Shown one piece after another: positions 5,035 to 12,589 of a stretch of 12,589 nt of DNA (position 1 is its first letter; the number at the start of each line of letters is the position of its first letter). The stretch covers positions 1-12,589 of the forward strand of contig DDJQ01000001.1 of assembly GCA_002339125.1 (NCBI GenBank). The letters run 5' to 3'. The notes below the pieces were generated by a model. The model was given only the letters and a program-made list of their open reading frames with translations, ran no database searches and was not told where the DNA came from. The DNA comes from Alteromonadaceae bacterium UBA2620 (GTDB taxonomy: Bacteria > Pseudomonadota > Gammaproteobacteria > Enterobacterales > Alteromonadaceae). The position numbers and the translations under genes were made by a program.

Positions 5035-8000
5035 GTGCGTCTTAAGAAAATCCGCCTGGCCGGTTTTAAATCTTTCGTTGATCCCACCACGATCCCCTTT
5101 CCCGGCGATATGACAGCCATTGTAGGCCCGAATGGTTGTGGTAAGTCTAACGTAATTGATGCGGTTCGCTGGGTGCTGGGGGAAAGCTCCGCCAAAAACC
5201 TGCGTGGTGATGCCATGACCGACGTAATATTTAATGGTTCGTCGGCCCGTAAGCCCGTAGGACAGTGCAGTGTTGAGCTGGTGTTTGATAACTCCAGTGG
5301 CCGGATCGCCGGTGAATATGCCAAATACAACGAATTGTCGATTAAGCGCGTTGTTACCCGTGACGCCATCTCCACATATTTTTTAAATGGCAGTAAATGC
5401 CGTCGCCGTGATGTTACAGACCTGTTTTTAGGGACGGGATTGGGCCCGCGCAGTTATGCCATTATCGAGCAGGGCATGATATCCCGGCTAATCGAGTCCA
5501 AGCCCCAGGAGTTGCGGGTGTTCATCGAAGAAGCGGCTGGTATCTCTAAGTATAAGGAGCGTAGGCGGGAAACAGAAAACCGTATTCGCCATACCCAGGA
5601 CAACCTCGAACGTCTGGAAGATGTGCGCGGAGAGCTGGGCAGGCAGCTTGAAAAGTTACAGCGTCAGGCAGCAGCAGCCAAGCGTTATACTACGCTTAAA
5701 GCGCAGGAACGTACGTTAAAGAGTGAACTGGCCGCTATTCGCTGGCTCAAACATGATGACCATTTGCAAAAACTGCAACAAACGCAGCAGCAACTGGATA
5801 CCGATATTGAAGCGCTCAGAGCGAGGCAACGGGGCGATGAGGCCGGTATCGAGAAATACCGTGACACGCAGCAAAACTGTAAGCAAGAGCTTGATTACCT
5901 GCAGCAGAATTTATTTACGGTGAGTGCTACGATTTCCCGGCTGGAGCAGTCAGCGCTGCACAATCAGCAACGTCTGAAGCAAATTGATAGCGAACTAAGC
6001 GACATCCAGACCCAGCAAGAGGCCCTGAATGAAGAACAACAATTACTGACTGTACAGGCTGAAGAACACGCGGAACTGGTTGTGGAATTAGAGCCCGCTT
6101 ACGAGATTCAGCAAGCTGCCTGTGAGCAGTTAGAGGTTACGCGTGACCAGGCTGAGGCCGCATTACACCAGCATCAGCGCGATTTTCAGCAAACCGACCA
6201 GCAGTACCATCAGCTTAAGCAGCAAGTGCATTCTCACCACAGTAAAGTGCAGTCGTTGTTGCAGATGCAGATGCGCACACAGCAACGAATTGGTGAGCTG
6301 GAACGCGAAATACAGGAATTTTCCCAGGCCGACCATCAGCAGGCCATCGACGATTTGCAGCTAGAGCTGGAAATGCTGGCAGAACAGATCCTTGAGCAGC
6401 AGGATAAGGTACAAAGCGCCAGGCAGACCCTGGAGCAATCCCAGCGCCACTACGAACAGGCGCGGCAACACACTCAGTCAATGCGTGCTGAGTTACAGCA
6501 AAATCAATCCCGGCTCGTAGCGCTTGAAACCCTGCAACAAGCCGCCAGTCCCACCGGGCCTCAACCTGAAGGTGTGGTTCCGCTGTGGCAGCAGTTAACG
6601 CCAAAGCCAGGCGCTGCGGCCATTATTGAACATGTGCTCAGTGAGCTTGGTGATGCGCAACTGGCGAGTGGCGAGAGCCTCGCAACACTAACCGAAAATC
6701 AGGAAAGTTTAAGCGCAGGTGTTAAGTATTTTAGCCAGGCAGCTTTAACTCGGGATAAGCAGTCCGGTAGTGTAGCGGCCTTATTGGAAGATGAATGGGT
6801 TCCTCATCAGTTTAATCAGATACTGGTGGCAGAAGATGTCGAAAATGCTCTGGCGATGCGCCAACAGGCTGGTGAAAATCAGCTAATCGTTACCCATGAT
6901 GGCCAGTGGTTTGGCCCCGATTGGTTTCGCTATGGTGAGCAGGATACCGAGCAGGGCGTGTTACAGCGTGCCGAACAAATCGAGGAACTCAATGATACTA
7001 TCGCCGCTCAGGAAGCAAAGCTTGCTACGCTTGAGGAACAGGAGAGCGAAGCGCAGAACAACATAGAACAGGCGCGGGAGCAGGTGAGTGCCAGTGAGGG
7101 CGGATTGAATGAACGCAATAATCAGCGCCAGCAACTGACTCAGCGTTTAAGCTGGTTGAGCGAACAACAACGCCAGGAAGCACAGAAACGCGAACGCCTG
7201 GACGATGAGCTGAATCGCCAACAAGAGCAGCTTGAAGAAGAGGCTACCGAACTGGCTATGCTCAATGAAGGGCTGGAAAACTATGAAATGGAGCTGGCAG
7301 AACAGGCGGAGCGCCAGGCGCGGCTGCAGGATCAGCAACAGTCGCTCCAGCAGCAGCTTAGCAGTCAGCGTAGCCAGTATGAGCAAAATACCCGTGAACT
7401 GCATCAGATGGCCCTCAAACTGCAGGAGAGCCGTAATAAGCAGCAATCGTTAAATTCACAGCAGCAGCGGATTAGTCAGCAACTTACCAGTCTCGGGCAG
7501 CGCGCCGCCCAGTTGGAGCAAGAGCAACAATCGCTCAATCAACCACAAACCGAACAAGCTGCGCAACTGCAGGATTTGCTGGCCGAAAAAGCGGCGCTTG
7601 AAGAGCAGCGCTACAGTTTACAGCAGGATCTGGAACATGCCCAAGAGTTGCTCAATCAGGCAATGCAAGGGCAGCAGGCAATTGTTGGTGATATTGCCAA
7701 ACGGCAGGAGCAGCTCGACAGCCTGAAAATCGAGGCGGAAGGTTACCGCGTGCGGGGCACGGCCATTCTGGAACAACTCAGCGAAATTGGGGTCACACTT
7801 AAAGCGGTACTGGAAACCCTGCCGGCCGAAACCAGCGAGACCAACTGGCAACGGGAGCTGGAACAGACTACCGCGGCCATTAGCCGGCTTGGTGCTGTTA
7901 ACCTGGCGGCAGTGGAAGAATACGACGTTCAGGCAGAACGCAAAGCGCACCTGGACACGCAATTTGACGACCTTAATGACGCCCTTGAAACATTACAAAA

Positions 8001-8502
8001 CGCTATACGTAAAATTGATCGTGAAACCCGCTCCCGCTTCAGCCAGACGTTTGAGCAGGTGAATGAAGATCTCAAAATGCTCTTTCCCAAGGTATTTGGC
8101 GGGGGCTCGGCTTATCTTGCCTTAACCGATGATGATTTACTGGAAACCGGTGTGACCATAATGGCCCGTCCGCCCGGCAAGAAAAATAGTACAATTCATC
8201 TGCTTAGCGGTGGAGAAAAAGCCTTAACCGCATTATCATTGGTGTTTGCAATTTTCAGGCTTAATCCGGCGCCATTTTGCCTGTTGGATGAAGTGGATGC
8301 GCCACTGGATGATGCTAACGTCGGACGCTTCTGTAACCTGGTTTCTGAAATGTCGAAATCGGTACAGTTTATATACATATCACATAATAAAATTGCGATG
8401 GAGATGGCGAGTCACCTGACAGGTGTCACCATGGCTGAACCGGGCGTATCACGCATGGTAGCCGTGGATGTCGATGAGGCCGTCTCCATGGTAGACGCAT
8501 AA
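5035..8502 (+). CDS. smc: chromosome partition ATPase Smc
   Basis: Smc forms the ring-shaped condensin core that, with ScpA and ScpB (not in this window), compacts and helps segregate the chromosome. The 1155 residues show the full family order: N-terminal head with Walker A GPNGCGKSN (31-39), first coiled coil about 165-500, a hinge about 505-640, second coiled coil about 640-1000, then signature LLSGGEK (1056-1062), Walker B LLDEVD (1083-1088, catalytic Glu1086), D-loop APLDDANV and His-switch YISHNK (His1117). Both coils are very rich in Gln and Glu. The start is GTG: MRLKKIRLAGFKSFVDPT is the usual N-terminus, and GAGTGGTGG (5022-5030) is a modest ribosome site. zipA follows after 21 nt. 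All ATPase motifs are intact, so a functional protein is expected. Confidence 0.97.
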   Translation: MRLKKIRLAGFKSFVDPTTIPFPGDMTAIVGPNGCGKSNVIDAVRWVLGESSAKNLRGDAMTDVIFNGSSARKPVGQCSVELVFDNSSGRIAGEYAKYNELSIKRVVTRDAISTYFLNGSKCRRRDVTDLFLGTGLGPRSYAIIEQGMISRLIESKPQELRVFIEEAAGISKYKERRRETENRIRHTQDNLERLEDVRGELGRQLEKLQRQAAAAKRYTTLKAQERTLKSELAAIRWLKHDDHLQKLQQTQQQLDTDIEALRARQRGDEAGIEKYRDTQQNCKQELDYLQQNLFTVSATISRLEQSALHNQQRLKQIDSELSDIQTQQEALNEEQQLLTVQAEEHAELVVELEPAYEIQQAACEQLEVTRDQAEAALHQHQRDFQQTDQQYHQLKQQVHSHHSKVQSLLQMQMRTQQRIGELEREIQEFSQADHQQAIDDLQLELEMLAEQILEQQDKVQSARQTLEQSQRHYEQARQHTQSMRAELQQNQSRLVALETLQQAASPTGPQPEGVVPLWQQLTPKPGAAAIIEHVLSELGDAQLASGESLATLTENQESLSAGVKYFSQAALTRDKQSGSVAALLEDEWVPHQFNQILVAEDVENALAMRQQAGENQLIVTHDGQWFGPDWFRYGEQDTEQGVLQRAEQIEELNDTIAAQEAKLATLEEQESEAQNNIEQAREQVSASEGGLNERNNQRQQLTQRLSWLSEQQRQEAQKRERLDDELNRQQEQLEEEATELAMLNEGLENYEMELAEQAERQARLQDQQQSLQQQLSSQRSQYEQNTRELHQMALKLQESRNKQQSLNSQQQRISQQLTSLGQRAAQLEQEQQSLNQPQTEQAAQLQDLLAEKAALEEQRYSLQQDLEHAQELLNQAMQGQQAIVGDIAKRQEQLDSLKIEAEGYRVRGTAILEQLSEIGVTLKAVLETLPAETSETNWQRELEQTTAAISRLGAVNLAAVEEYDVQAERKAHLDTQFDDLNDALETLQNAIRKIDRETRSRFSQTFEQVNEDLKMLFPKVFGGGSAYLALTDDDLLETGVTIMARPPGKKNSTIHLLSGGEKALTALSLVFAIFRLNPAPFCLLDEVDAPLDDANVGRFCNLVSEMSKSVQFIYISHNKIAMEMASHLTGVTMAEPGVSRMVAVDVDEAVSMVDA

Positions 8503-8523
8503 ATTTAAAGGCGAAAGAAGTCG

Positions 8524-9753
8524 ATGGAAGAAGAATTACGTTTGTCATTGTTGCTACTGGGTGGGTTCTTTATCCTTGGTGTGCTGGCACATGGCTTATG
8601 GAATATCCGCAAAAACAGTCAGGCCAAAAAGCCCCAGCGGCGTAGTGAGCCGGAGGGCTGGCAGGATGAAAAGCGTGACGACGAGCAAAGCAACCTGAAA
8701 TCTGCTGCCGAGTTTGATGAGTATGGCATTGGCGAAGTGCGGGTGGTTCGTCATTCGACAACCGACGCTGATGAGTCAGAGTACGATGCCGTCAACGTGA
8801 AAGACGAAACCTCTGGCGAAACTGAAGAGGACGACACCGTTGAGTCTTCCGCTTCGGCTGATAATGACGACACTGATACCACTGAAAGTGAGCCCGCTAA
8901 CAAGCCTGCCGAGACACCTAAAGAACAGCTTTATGCTTCGGTAGTGACCAATCCGAAACCACAGTATCAGCACGATAACGTTGTCGAGCTACCGGATTCA
9001 GTGCCGGCACCGCCGTCATTCTTGTTAAAGGAAGAGCAAAGTGCTCAGCCTGAGGCAAAACCAGAGTCTGCACCGCGTGAAGAGCAAGACAACTTTTCTC
9101 TGGATACCCAACCCGCGCCGCCAGAATCCAAAACCGCGGCAACCGAAGAGCAAACTGAAAAAGCGCCGGAAGCAGCGCCTGCGTCACCTAAAAAGCGCAG
9201 CCGCCCGGCCAGCCGCAAGCGCCAGGAACCGCGTTTTGGTGATGAAGATCAGATGCAAATTGATTTTGATGATTCGGTTAAGGCTGCCGAGGCCCAAGCT
9301 GCTCAGCCTGCCGCGCAGGTAGAGCCGGAAGTGCTGATCCTCAACGTACGGGCCCCGGAGGATGCACCCATCAGTGGCGCGGCATTACTCCCGATGCTGT
9401 TAACCCTGGGCTTTAAGTTTGGTGATCAGGACATTTTCCATCGCCATGTTAATTCCAATGGCAAAGGCCCGGTGCTGTTTAGCTTAGCGAACATGTTCAA
9501 ACCGGGTAATTTTGATATTGATAACCTGGAAACTTTCACAACACGCGGCGTTTCACTGTTTATGCTACTGCCAATAGAAGGCGACCCGCATCAGGTATTT
9601 AATATGATGCATAATGCCGCCCGTAAGATTGCTGATGAGTTTAATGCTCAGGTGCTCGACGGTCGCCGCAGCGTGTTATCCAAACAGGGCTTACAGCAGT
9701 ACGTTGAAAAGATCCGCGACTTTGAACGCAAGCGTATGATTGCCCGTCACTAA
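8524..9753 (+). CDS. zipA: cell division protein ZipA
   Basis: ZipA anchors FtsZ polymers to the inner membrane early in division. The 409-residue product has the expected order: a single N-terminal membrane anchor (about 6-26, LSLLLLGGFFILGVLAHGLW), a basic patch (29-40), a long linker and the C-terminal FtsZ-binding domain (about 268-405) with EVLILNVRAPED, LGFKFGDQDIFHRH, LFSLANMFKPGNFDID and GRRSVLSKQGLQQYVEKI. The linker is acidic at about 80-130, Pro/Glu/Ala-rich at about 160-225 and basic at 222-234; it makes the protein longer than E. coli ZipA (about 328 aa). Linker length is known to vary widely in this family. The start lies 21 nt after smc with GAAAGAAG just upstream. The position between smc and ligA supports the call. 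Confidence 0.95.
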   Translation: MEEELRLSLLLLGGFFILGVLAHGLWNIRKNSQAKKPQRRSEPEGWQDEKRDDEQSNLKSAAEFDEYGIGEVRVVRHSTTDADESEYDAVNVKDETSGETEEDDTVESSASADNDDTDTTESEPANKPAETPKEQLYASVVTNPKPQYQHDNVVELPDSVPAPPSFLLKEEQSAQPEAKPESAPREEQDNFSLDTQPAPPESKTAATEEQTEKAPEAAPASPKKRSRPASRKRQEPRFGDEDQMQIDFDDSVKAAEAQAAQPAAQVEPEVLILNVRAPEDAPISGAALLPMLLTLGFKFGDQDIFHRHVNSNGKGPVLFSLANMFKPGNFDIDNLETFTTRGVSLFMLLPIEGDPHQVFNMMHNAARKIADEFNAQVLDGRRSVLSKQGLQQYVEKIRDFERKRMIARH

Positions 9754-9771
9754 GTTTACTATCCTGAATTC

Positions 9772-9803
9772 GTTGTACTACTGTTAGAAGGCAGCAGTAC
9801 AAC
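9772..9803 (+). repeat. inverted repeat / RNA hairpin between zipA and ligA
   Basis: GTTGTACT (9772-9779) pairs perfectly with AGTACAAC (9796-9803); after one A/C mismatch, CTG (9781-9783) pairs with CAG (9792-9794), leaving an 8-nt loop. No T-tract follows, so it is not an intrinsic terminator. It lies in the 68-nt gap and may affect mRNA processing, stability or ligA expression. Confidence 0.6.
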
Positions 9804-9821
9804 ATCAAATGAGCAATTCCC

Positions 9822-11855
9822 ATGAGTGATCAAACTGTCATCGCGCAACTCAAAGCATTGCGCGAGAAAATTAATGACTATAACTATCAGTACTACGTAC
9901 TGGATGATCCCAGTGTGCCCGACAGCGAATACGACCGTCAGATGCAAGCACTACAGGCACTGGAAGCCGAACACCCGGAGCTTATTACCCCGGATTCACC
10001 CAGTCAGAAGGTAGGCGGAGAACCGCTGGGGGCCTTTGAACAGGTAACCCACGAAGTGCCAATGTTGTCGCTGGATAACGCTTTTGAAGAAGCCGATCTG
10101 AAAGCTTTTGAAAAACGCCTGCTCGACCGCCTTAAAGCCGATAATAAGCTGGCCTTTAGCTGTGAGCCAAAACTCGACGGACTGGCCGTGTCGATTTTAT
10201 ACGAGAATGGCGTGCTGGTACGTGCTGCTACCCGCGGAGATGGCCAGGTAGGTGAAAATATCACCGCCAATGTTAGGACTATCGCCAACGTGCCACTGAA
10301 ATTACGCGGCGCTGACTTACCCGAAAGAATTGAAGTGCGCGGTGAAGTGTTTATGCCTCGCGATGGGTTTGAAAAACTCAACGAAAACCAGCGTAATGCC
10401 GGGCTTAAGGTGTTTGCTAACCCACGTAACGCGGCTGCCGGCAGCTTACGTCAACTGGACTCCCGGATTACCGCTAAACGCCCGTTAATGTTTTATGCAT
10501 ATTCGCTGGGTGTTGTGGCACCGGACGATTTCACCTTACCGGACAGTCACCATGAGCGTCTTAGGCAGCTAGCAGAGTGGGGGATCCCCTTATGCCCGGA
10601 TATCGGCATTACGGAAGGATCCAGCGGTTGTTTAGCGTACTATGAGCAAATCCTGTCGCGCCGTGATGGCCTTGCTTACGATATCGATGGCGTAGTGTTT
10701 AAGGTGGATGCTATCGCCCTGCAACAACAACTGGGATTCGTTGCCCGGGCACCTCGCTGGGCTATTGCACAGAAGTTTCCGGCGCAGGAAGAGATGACCC
10801 GCTTGCTCGACGTAGAGTTTCAGGTTGGACGCACAGGTGCGATCACGCCGGTTGCCCGCCTTGAACCGGTATTTGTTGGCGGCGTAACGGTATCAAACGC
10901 TACCTTACACAATCAGGATGAAGTAGAGCGGCTGGGCGTTTGTATCGGCGATACCGTGATTATTCGCCGGGCGGGGGATGTTATTCCGCAGGTTGTTTCA
11001 GTGGTTGCTGATAAGCGACCGGATGACGCCCGGAAAATTCAGTTTCCGGCTCAGTGCCCGGTGTGTGACTCCCAGGTAGAAAAACTGGCCGATGAAGCCG
11101 TGGCTCGCTGTACCGGAGGGTTAATTTGCCCGGCCCAACGCAAGCAGGCATTAAAGCATTTTGCATCACGCAAAGCGCTGGATATAGACGGGCTGGGTGA
11201 CAAACTGATAGAGCAATTGGTAGACGCCGGGCTACTAAAAACACCAGTGGATATTTTTAACCTGACGTTCCCCGCGTTGATTCAACTGGAGCGGATGGGT
11301 GATAAGTCGGCGGCCAATTTGTTGCAGGCAATTCACAATGCCAAGCAGACCACATTACCTAAATTTCTGTACGCTTTGGGGATCCGTGAAGTAGGCGAAA
11401 CCACTGCGGCTAATCTGGCACTGCATTTTCAAACCTTAGAAGCGATCCAAAACGCGAGCCTGGATGATTTACAGGCAGTGCAGGACGTGGGGGTTGTGGT
11501 CGCTGAGCATGTGTTTAACTTCTTTAATGAGTCGCACAATACGGAGGTGCTAGAGGGTTTACTTAGTGCAGGCTTAAACTGGCCGGAGATTGAAGCGCCT
11601 GACGAGGCGGATCTGGTGCTCGACGGCAAAACCTGCGTGGTTACCGGCACGCTGAGCCAAATGTCCCGGAATGATGTAAAGGCATTACTGCAGCAGGCGG
11701 GCGCCAAGGTGGCAGGCAGTGTATCTGCAAAAACCGACTTTCTGGTGGCCGGCGAAAAAGCCGGATCCAAACTGGCCAAAGCCCAGGAGCTGGATGTGGA
11801 AGTGTGGGATGAAGAACGTTTAATGGCGTTTCTGACGGATAACGGTTTGGTATAA
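9822..11855 (+). CDS. ligA: NAD-dependent DNA ligase LigA
   Basis: LigA seals 5'-phosphate/3'-OH nicks using NAD, as in Okazaki fragment joining and repair. The 677-residue protein carries all domains: Ia NMN-binding helices (YYVLDDPSVPDSEYD, 24-38), adenylation domain with KLDG (117-120, Lys117 forms the AMP adduct), EVRGEVFM (171-178), YDIDGVVFK (286-294) and WAIAQKFPAQE (313-323), OB fold (VGRTGAITPVA, 335-345), four-Cys zinc finger (Cys412, 415, 430, 436), helix-hairpin-helix region (about 450-590, LDIDGLGDKL, ALGIREVGETTA) and a C-terminal BRCT domain (about 597-677). Length is close to E. coli LigA (671 aa). It is the last gene of the smc-zipA-ligA run, 68 nt after zipA. The ATG has only a weak ribosome site, but the N-terminus matches the family. 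Confidence 0.97.
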   Translation: MSDQTVIAQLKALREKINDYNYQYYVLDDPSVPDSEYDRQMQALQALEAEHPELITPDSPSQKVGGEPLGAFEQVTHEVPMLSLDNAFEEADLKAFEKRLLDRLKADNKLAFSCEPKLDGLAVSILYENGVLVRAATRGDGQVGENITANVRTIANVPLKLRGADLPERIEVRGEVFMPRDGFEKLNENQRNAGLKVFANPRNAAAGSLRQLDSRITAKRPLMFYAYSLGVVAPDDFTLPDSHHERLRQLAEWGIPLCPDIGITEGSSGCLAYYEQILSRRDGLAYDIDGVVFKVDAIALQQQLGFVARAPRWAIAQKFPAQEEMTRLLDVEFQVGRTGAITPVARLEPVFVGGVTVSNATLHNQDEVERLGVCIGDTVIIRRAGDVIPQVVSVVADKRPDDARKIQFPAQCPVCDSQVEKLADEAVARCTGGLICPAQRKQALKHFASRKALDIDGLGDKLIEQLVDAGLLKTPVDIFNLTFPALIQLERMGDKSAANLLQAIHNAKQTTLPKFLYALGIREVGETTAANLALHFQTLEAIQNASLDDLQAVQDVGVVVAEHVFNFFNESHNTEVLEGLLSAGLNWPEIEAPDEADLVLDGKTCVVTGTLSQMSRNDVKALLQQAGAKVAGSVSAKTDFLVAGEKAGSKLAKAQELDVEVWDEERLMAFLTDNGLV

Positions 11856-11862
11856 CTAACAT

Positions 11863-11879
11863 GCCGGACGACGTCCGGC
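11863..11879 (+). repeat. REP-like GC-rich perfect palindrome downstream of ligA
   Basis: GCCGGAC (11863-11869) and GTCCGGC (11873-11879) form a 7-bp perfect stem with loop GAC, 7 nt after the ligA stop. No run of T follows, so it is not a standard intrinsic terminator, though it could stall exonucleases or polymerase. Its size, GC content and nearness to a Y1-type transposase gene resemble REP elements, but only one copy is visible here. Confidence 0.5.
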
Positions 11880-11953
11880 CGTCCTGTCTGTAAGAGAACT
11901 TCCTTCTTCGATTATGGACAGGCACTCAATTATTTAATAATTCAGCTTCTTGG

Positions 11954-11986
11954 TTTGATGCATAAATTAATTTTCATTGCATCAAA
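11954..11986. repeat. 9-bp inverted repeat with AT-rich loop
   Basis: TTTGATGCA (11954-11962) and TGCATCAAA (11978-11986) are perfect inverted repeats around a 15-nt loop that contains its own palindrome AAATTAATTT (11964-11973). The nearest T-rich run begins 17 nt downstream, too far for an intrinsic terminator. It could be a cruciform, a binding site or an element end. Confidence 0.5.
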
Positions 11987-12157
11987 GAACTGACCTGGGA
12001 GCTTTTTATTTTTCAAATTGCGTAATTGAAGTGATTGGTCTTAGTAAAACGAACAAGGCTGTTAAATAGCCGGCAATCACACTTCGCTCAGTGTTAGGTG
12101 ATATGGGGTGAAGAATTATGACTAATACTGTCGTTGCCTTGTGAGTATAGGCATGCT

Positions 12158-12589
12158 TTACCCGAACCCCGTTTGTTTTTGGCGTTGATTGTGCAGTTTT
12201 TCAATGCTTACCGATGATTTAAAAGCTGTTTCAATACCGGTTACCATCTTTTTCCAGTCACAATAAGTTAATCCAACCCGGCTCAGGATAGGTGATAATG
12301 AATAATCGATATTGCCAGATTTGTTGGGATGTAAATAGCGGCCTGAATATTCAACCAGTATAAAATACTCTCCTAGTTGAAAAGGTAAGCCGTCAGGCAT
12401 GTTGTTACGCGGATTGCCTGCAAAGGGAAGTAATGAATTTGGCTGTTTGTTCGATTTAGCCGCACTAATACGTTTTTGAATGCTGGTGTGGTTTGATTCT
12501 TCTGGGGTATCAGCCAAACAGGCACGTACTGGATTTAAGTCAACATACGCCATGCAGGCGGCTATCGATGCTTCATCCAGGAGCGCCTG
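12158..12589 (-). CDS. Y1/REP-associated-type transposase, C-terminal part (runs off the window)
   Basis: Reading on the minus strand, the frame is open from the window edge to TAA at 12160-12158, giving 143 visible residues. The segment QALLDEASIAACMAYVDLNP followed by VRACLADTPEESNHTSIQKR is the hallmark of the large IS200-like/REP-associated tyrosine transposases (Y1_Tnp, about 300-330 aa), and LLPFAGNPRNNMPDGLPF is also typical of the C-terminal half. The ATG at 12553 is internal, since 12 in-frame codons before it also match the family; the true start lies beyond base 12589. The catalytic HUH motif and Tyr would be upstream, outside the window, so activity cannot be judged. No frameshift is seen in this part. 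The gene converges on ligA, and the inverted repeats at 11863-11986 lie between them. Confidence 0.85.
   Translation of the reverse strand, partial: QALLDEASIAACMAYVDLNPVRACLADTPEESNHTSIQKRISAAKSNKQPNSLLPFAGNPRNNMPDGLPFQLGEYFILVEYSGRYLHPNKSGNIDYSLSPILSRVGLTYCDWKKMVTGIETAFKSSVSIEKLHNQRQKQTGFG

Larger units (their letters stand above)
11856..12157. other. gene-free stretch with several inverted repeats, between ligA and transposase
   Basis: No coding frame, tRNA or rRNA is seen in these 302 nt. The stretch is AT-rich except for the palindrome at 11863-11879. It holds a 9-bp inverted repeat at 11954-11986, a small dyad ACACT/AGTGT (12079-12083 and 12090-12094) with outer ATC/GAT arms, and T-rich runs near 12003-12013 without an adjacent stem. 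It is the convergent 3' flank of ligA and of the minus-strand transposase gene, so transcripts of both should end here. It may contain a boundary of the mobile element. Confidence 0.55.

Noticed and set aside
5200..8400. Smc as MukB or a defence-type SMC ATPase
   Set aside because: Head motifs, hinge position, length and the zipA-ligA context all match canonical Smc.
9891..9899. Tyr instead of the His of E. coli LigA in the NMN-binding helix (YYV for YHV)
   Set aside because: Tyr at this position is common in bacterial LigA proteins as I recall them, so it is not evidence of lost function.
12000..12015. T-rich run (GCTTTTTATTTTTC) as an intrinsic terminator for ligA
   Set aside because: No GC-rich stem directly precedes it; the nearest inverted repeat ends 16 nt upstream.
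12061..12102. attC-like site suggested by GTTAGGT (12093-12099) near a small dyad
   Set aside because: No partner RYYYAAC core and no bulged attC stem were found; no integrase or cassette context exists.

Overview
The window looks like chromosomal DNA from a marine gammaproteobacterium of the Alteromonadales type (Alteromonas/Aestuariibacter-like). This is inferred from protein resemblance to E. coli homologues, mid-range GC, a canonical Smc where enterics and vibrios use MukBEF, and core-gene synteny. No 16S or other definitive marker is present.

Layout. (1) 1-741: the 3' part of pnp (polynucleotide phosphorylase), interrupted by an in-frame TGA at 67-69 just before the second-domain catalytic aspartates, then a textbook intrinsic terminator. 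(2) 821-1521: a small DUF1244 protein gene and, convergent with it, a short tetramer-type cytidine deaminase gene (cdd) that starts with TTG; the two stop codons overlap. (3) 1662-4034: nlpI (outer-membrane TPR lipoprotein), followed 3 nt later by an exported protein that combines Sel1-like repeats with an M64-like HExxHxxGxxDEY metallopeptidase motif. (4) 4021-4767: cysZ (sulfate permease) on the minus strand, overlapping the metallopeptidase gene end by 14 nt. (5) 5035-11855: smc-zipA-ligA, a co-directional run for chromosome organisation, Z-ring anchoring and DNA ligation, divergent from cysZ. (6) 11856-12157: about 300 nt without a gene, rich in inverted repeats. (7) 12158-12589: the C-terminal part of a Y1/REP-associated-type transposase running off the window edge.

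Most of the window is conserved housekeeping DNA. pnp-nlpI and cysZ/zipA-ligA are both neighbours in E. coli; here two genes sit between pnp and nlpI, and smc sits between cysZ and zipA. I do not see a phage, CRISPR, defence or secretion system. The points most worth a second look are the nonsense codon in pnp, the unrecognised Sel1-metallopeptidase coupled to nlpI, the palindromes in the nlpI and cysZ/smc intergenic regions, and the REP-like hairpin between ligA and the transposase.
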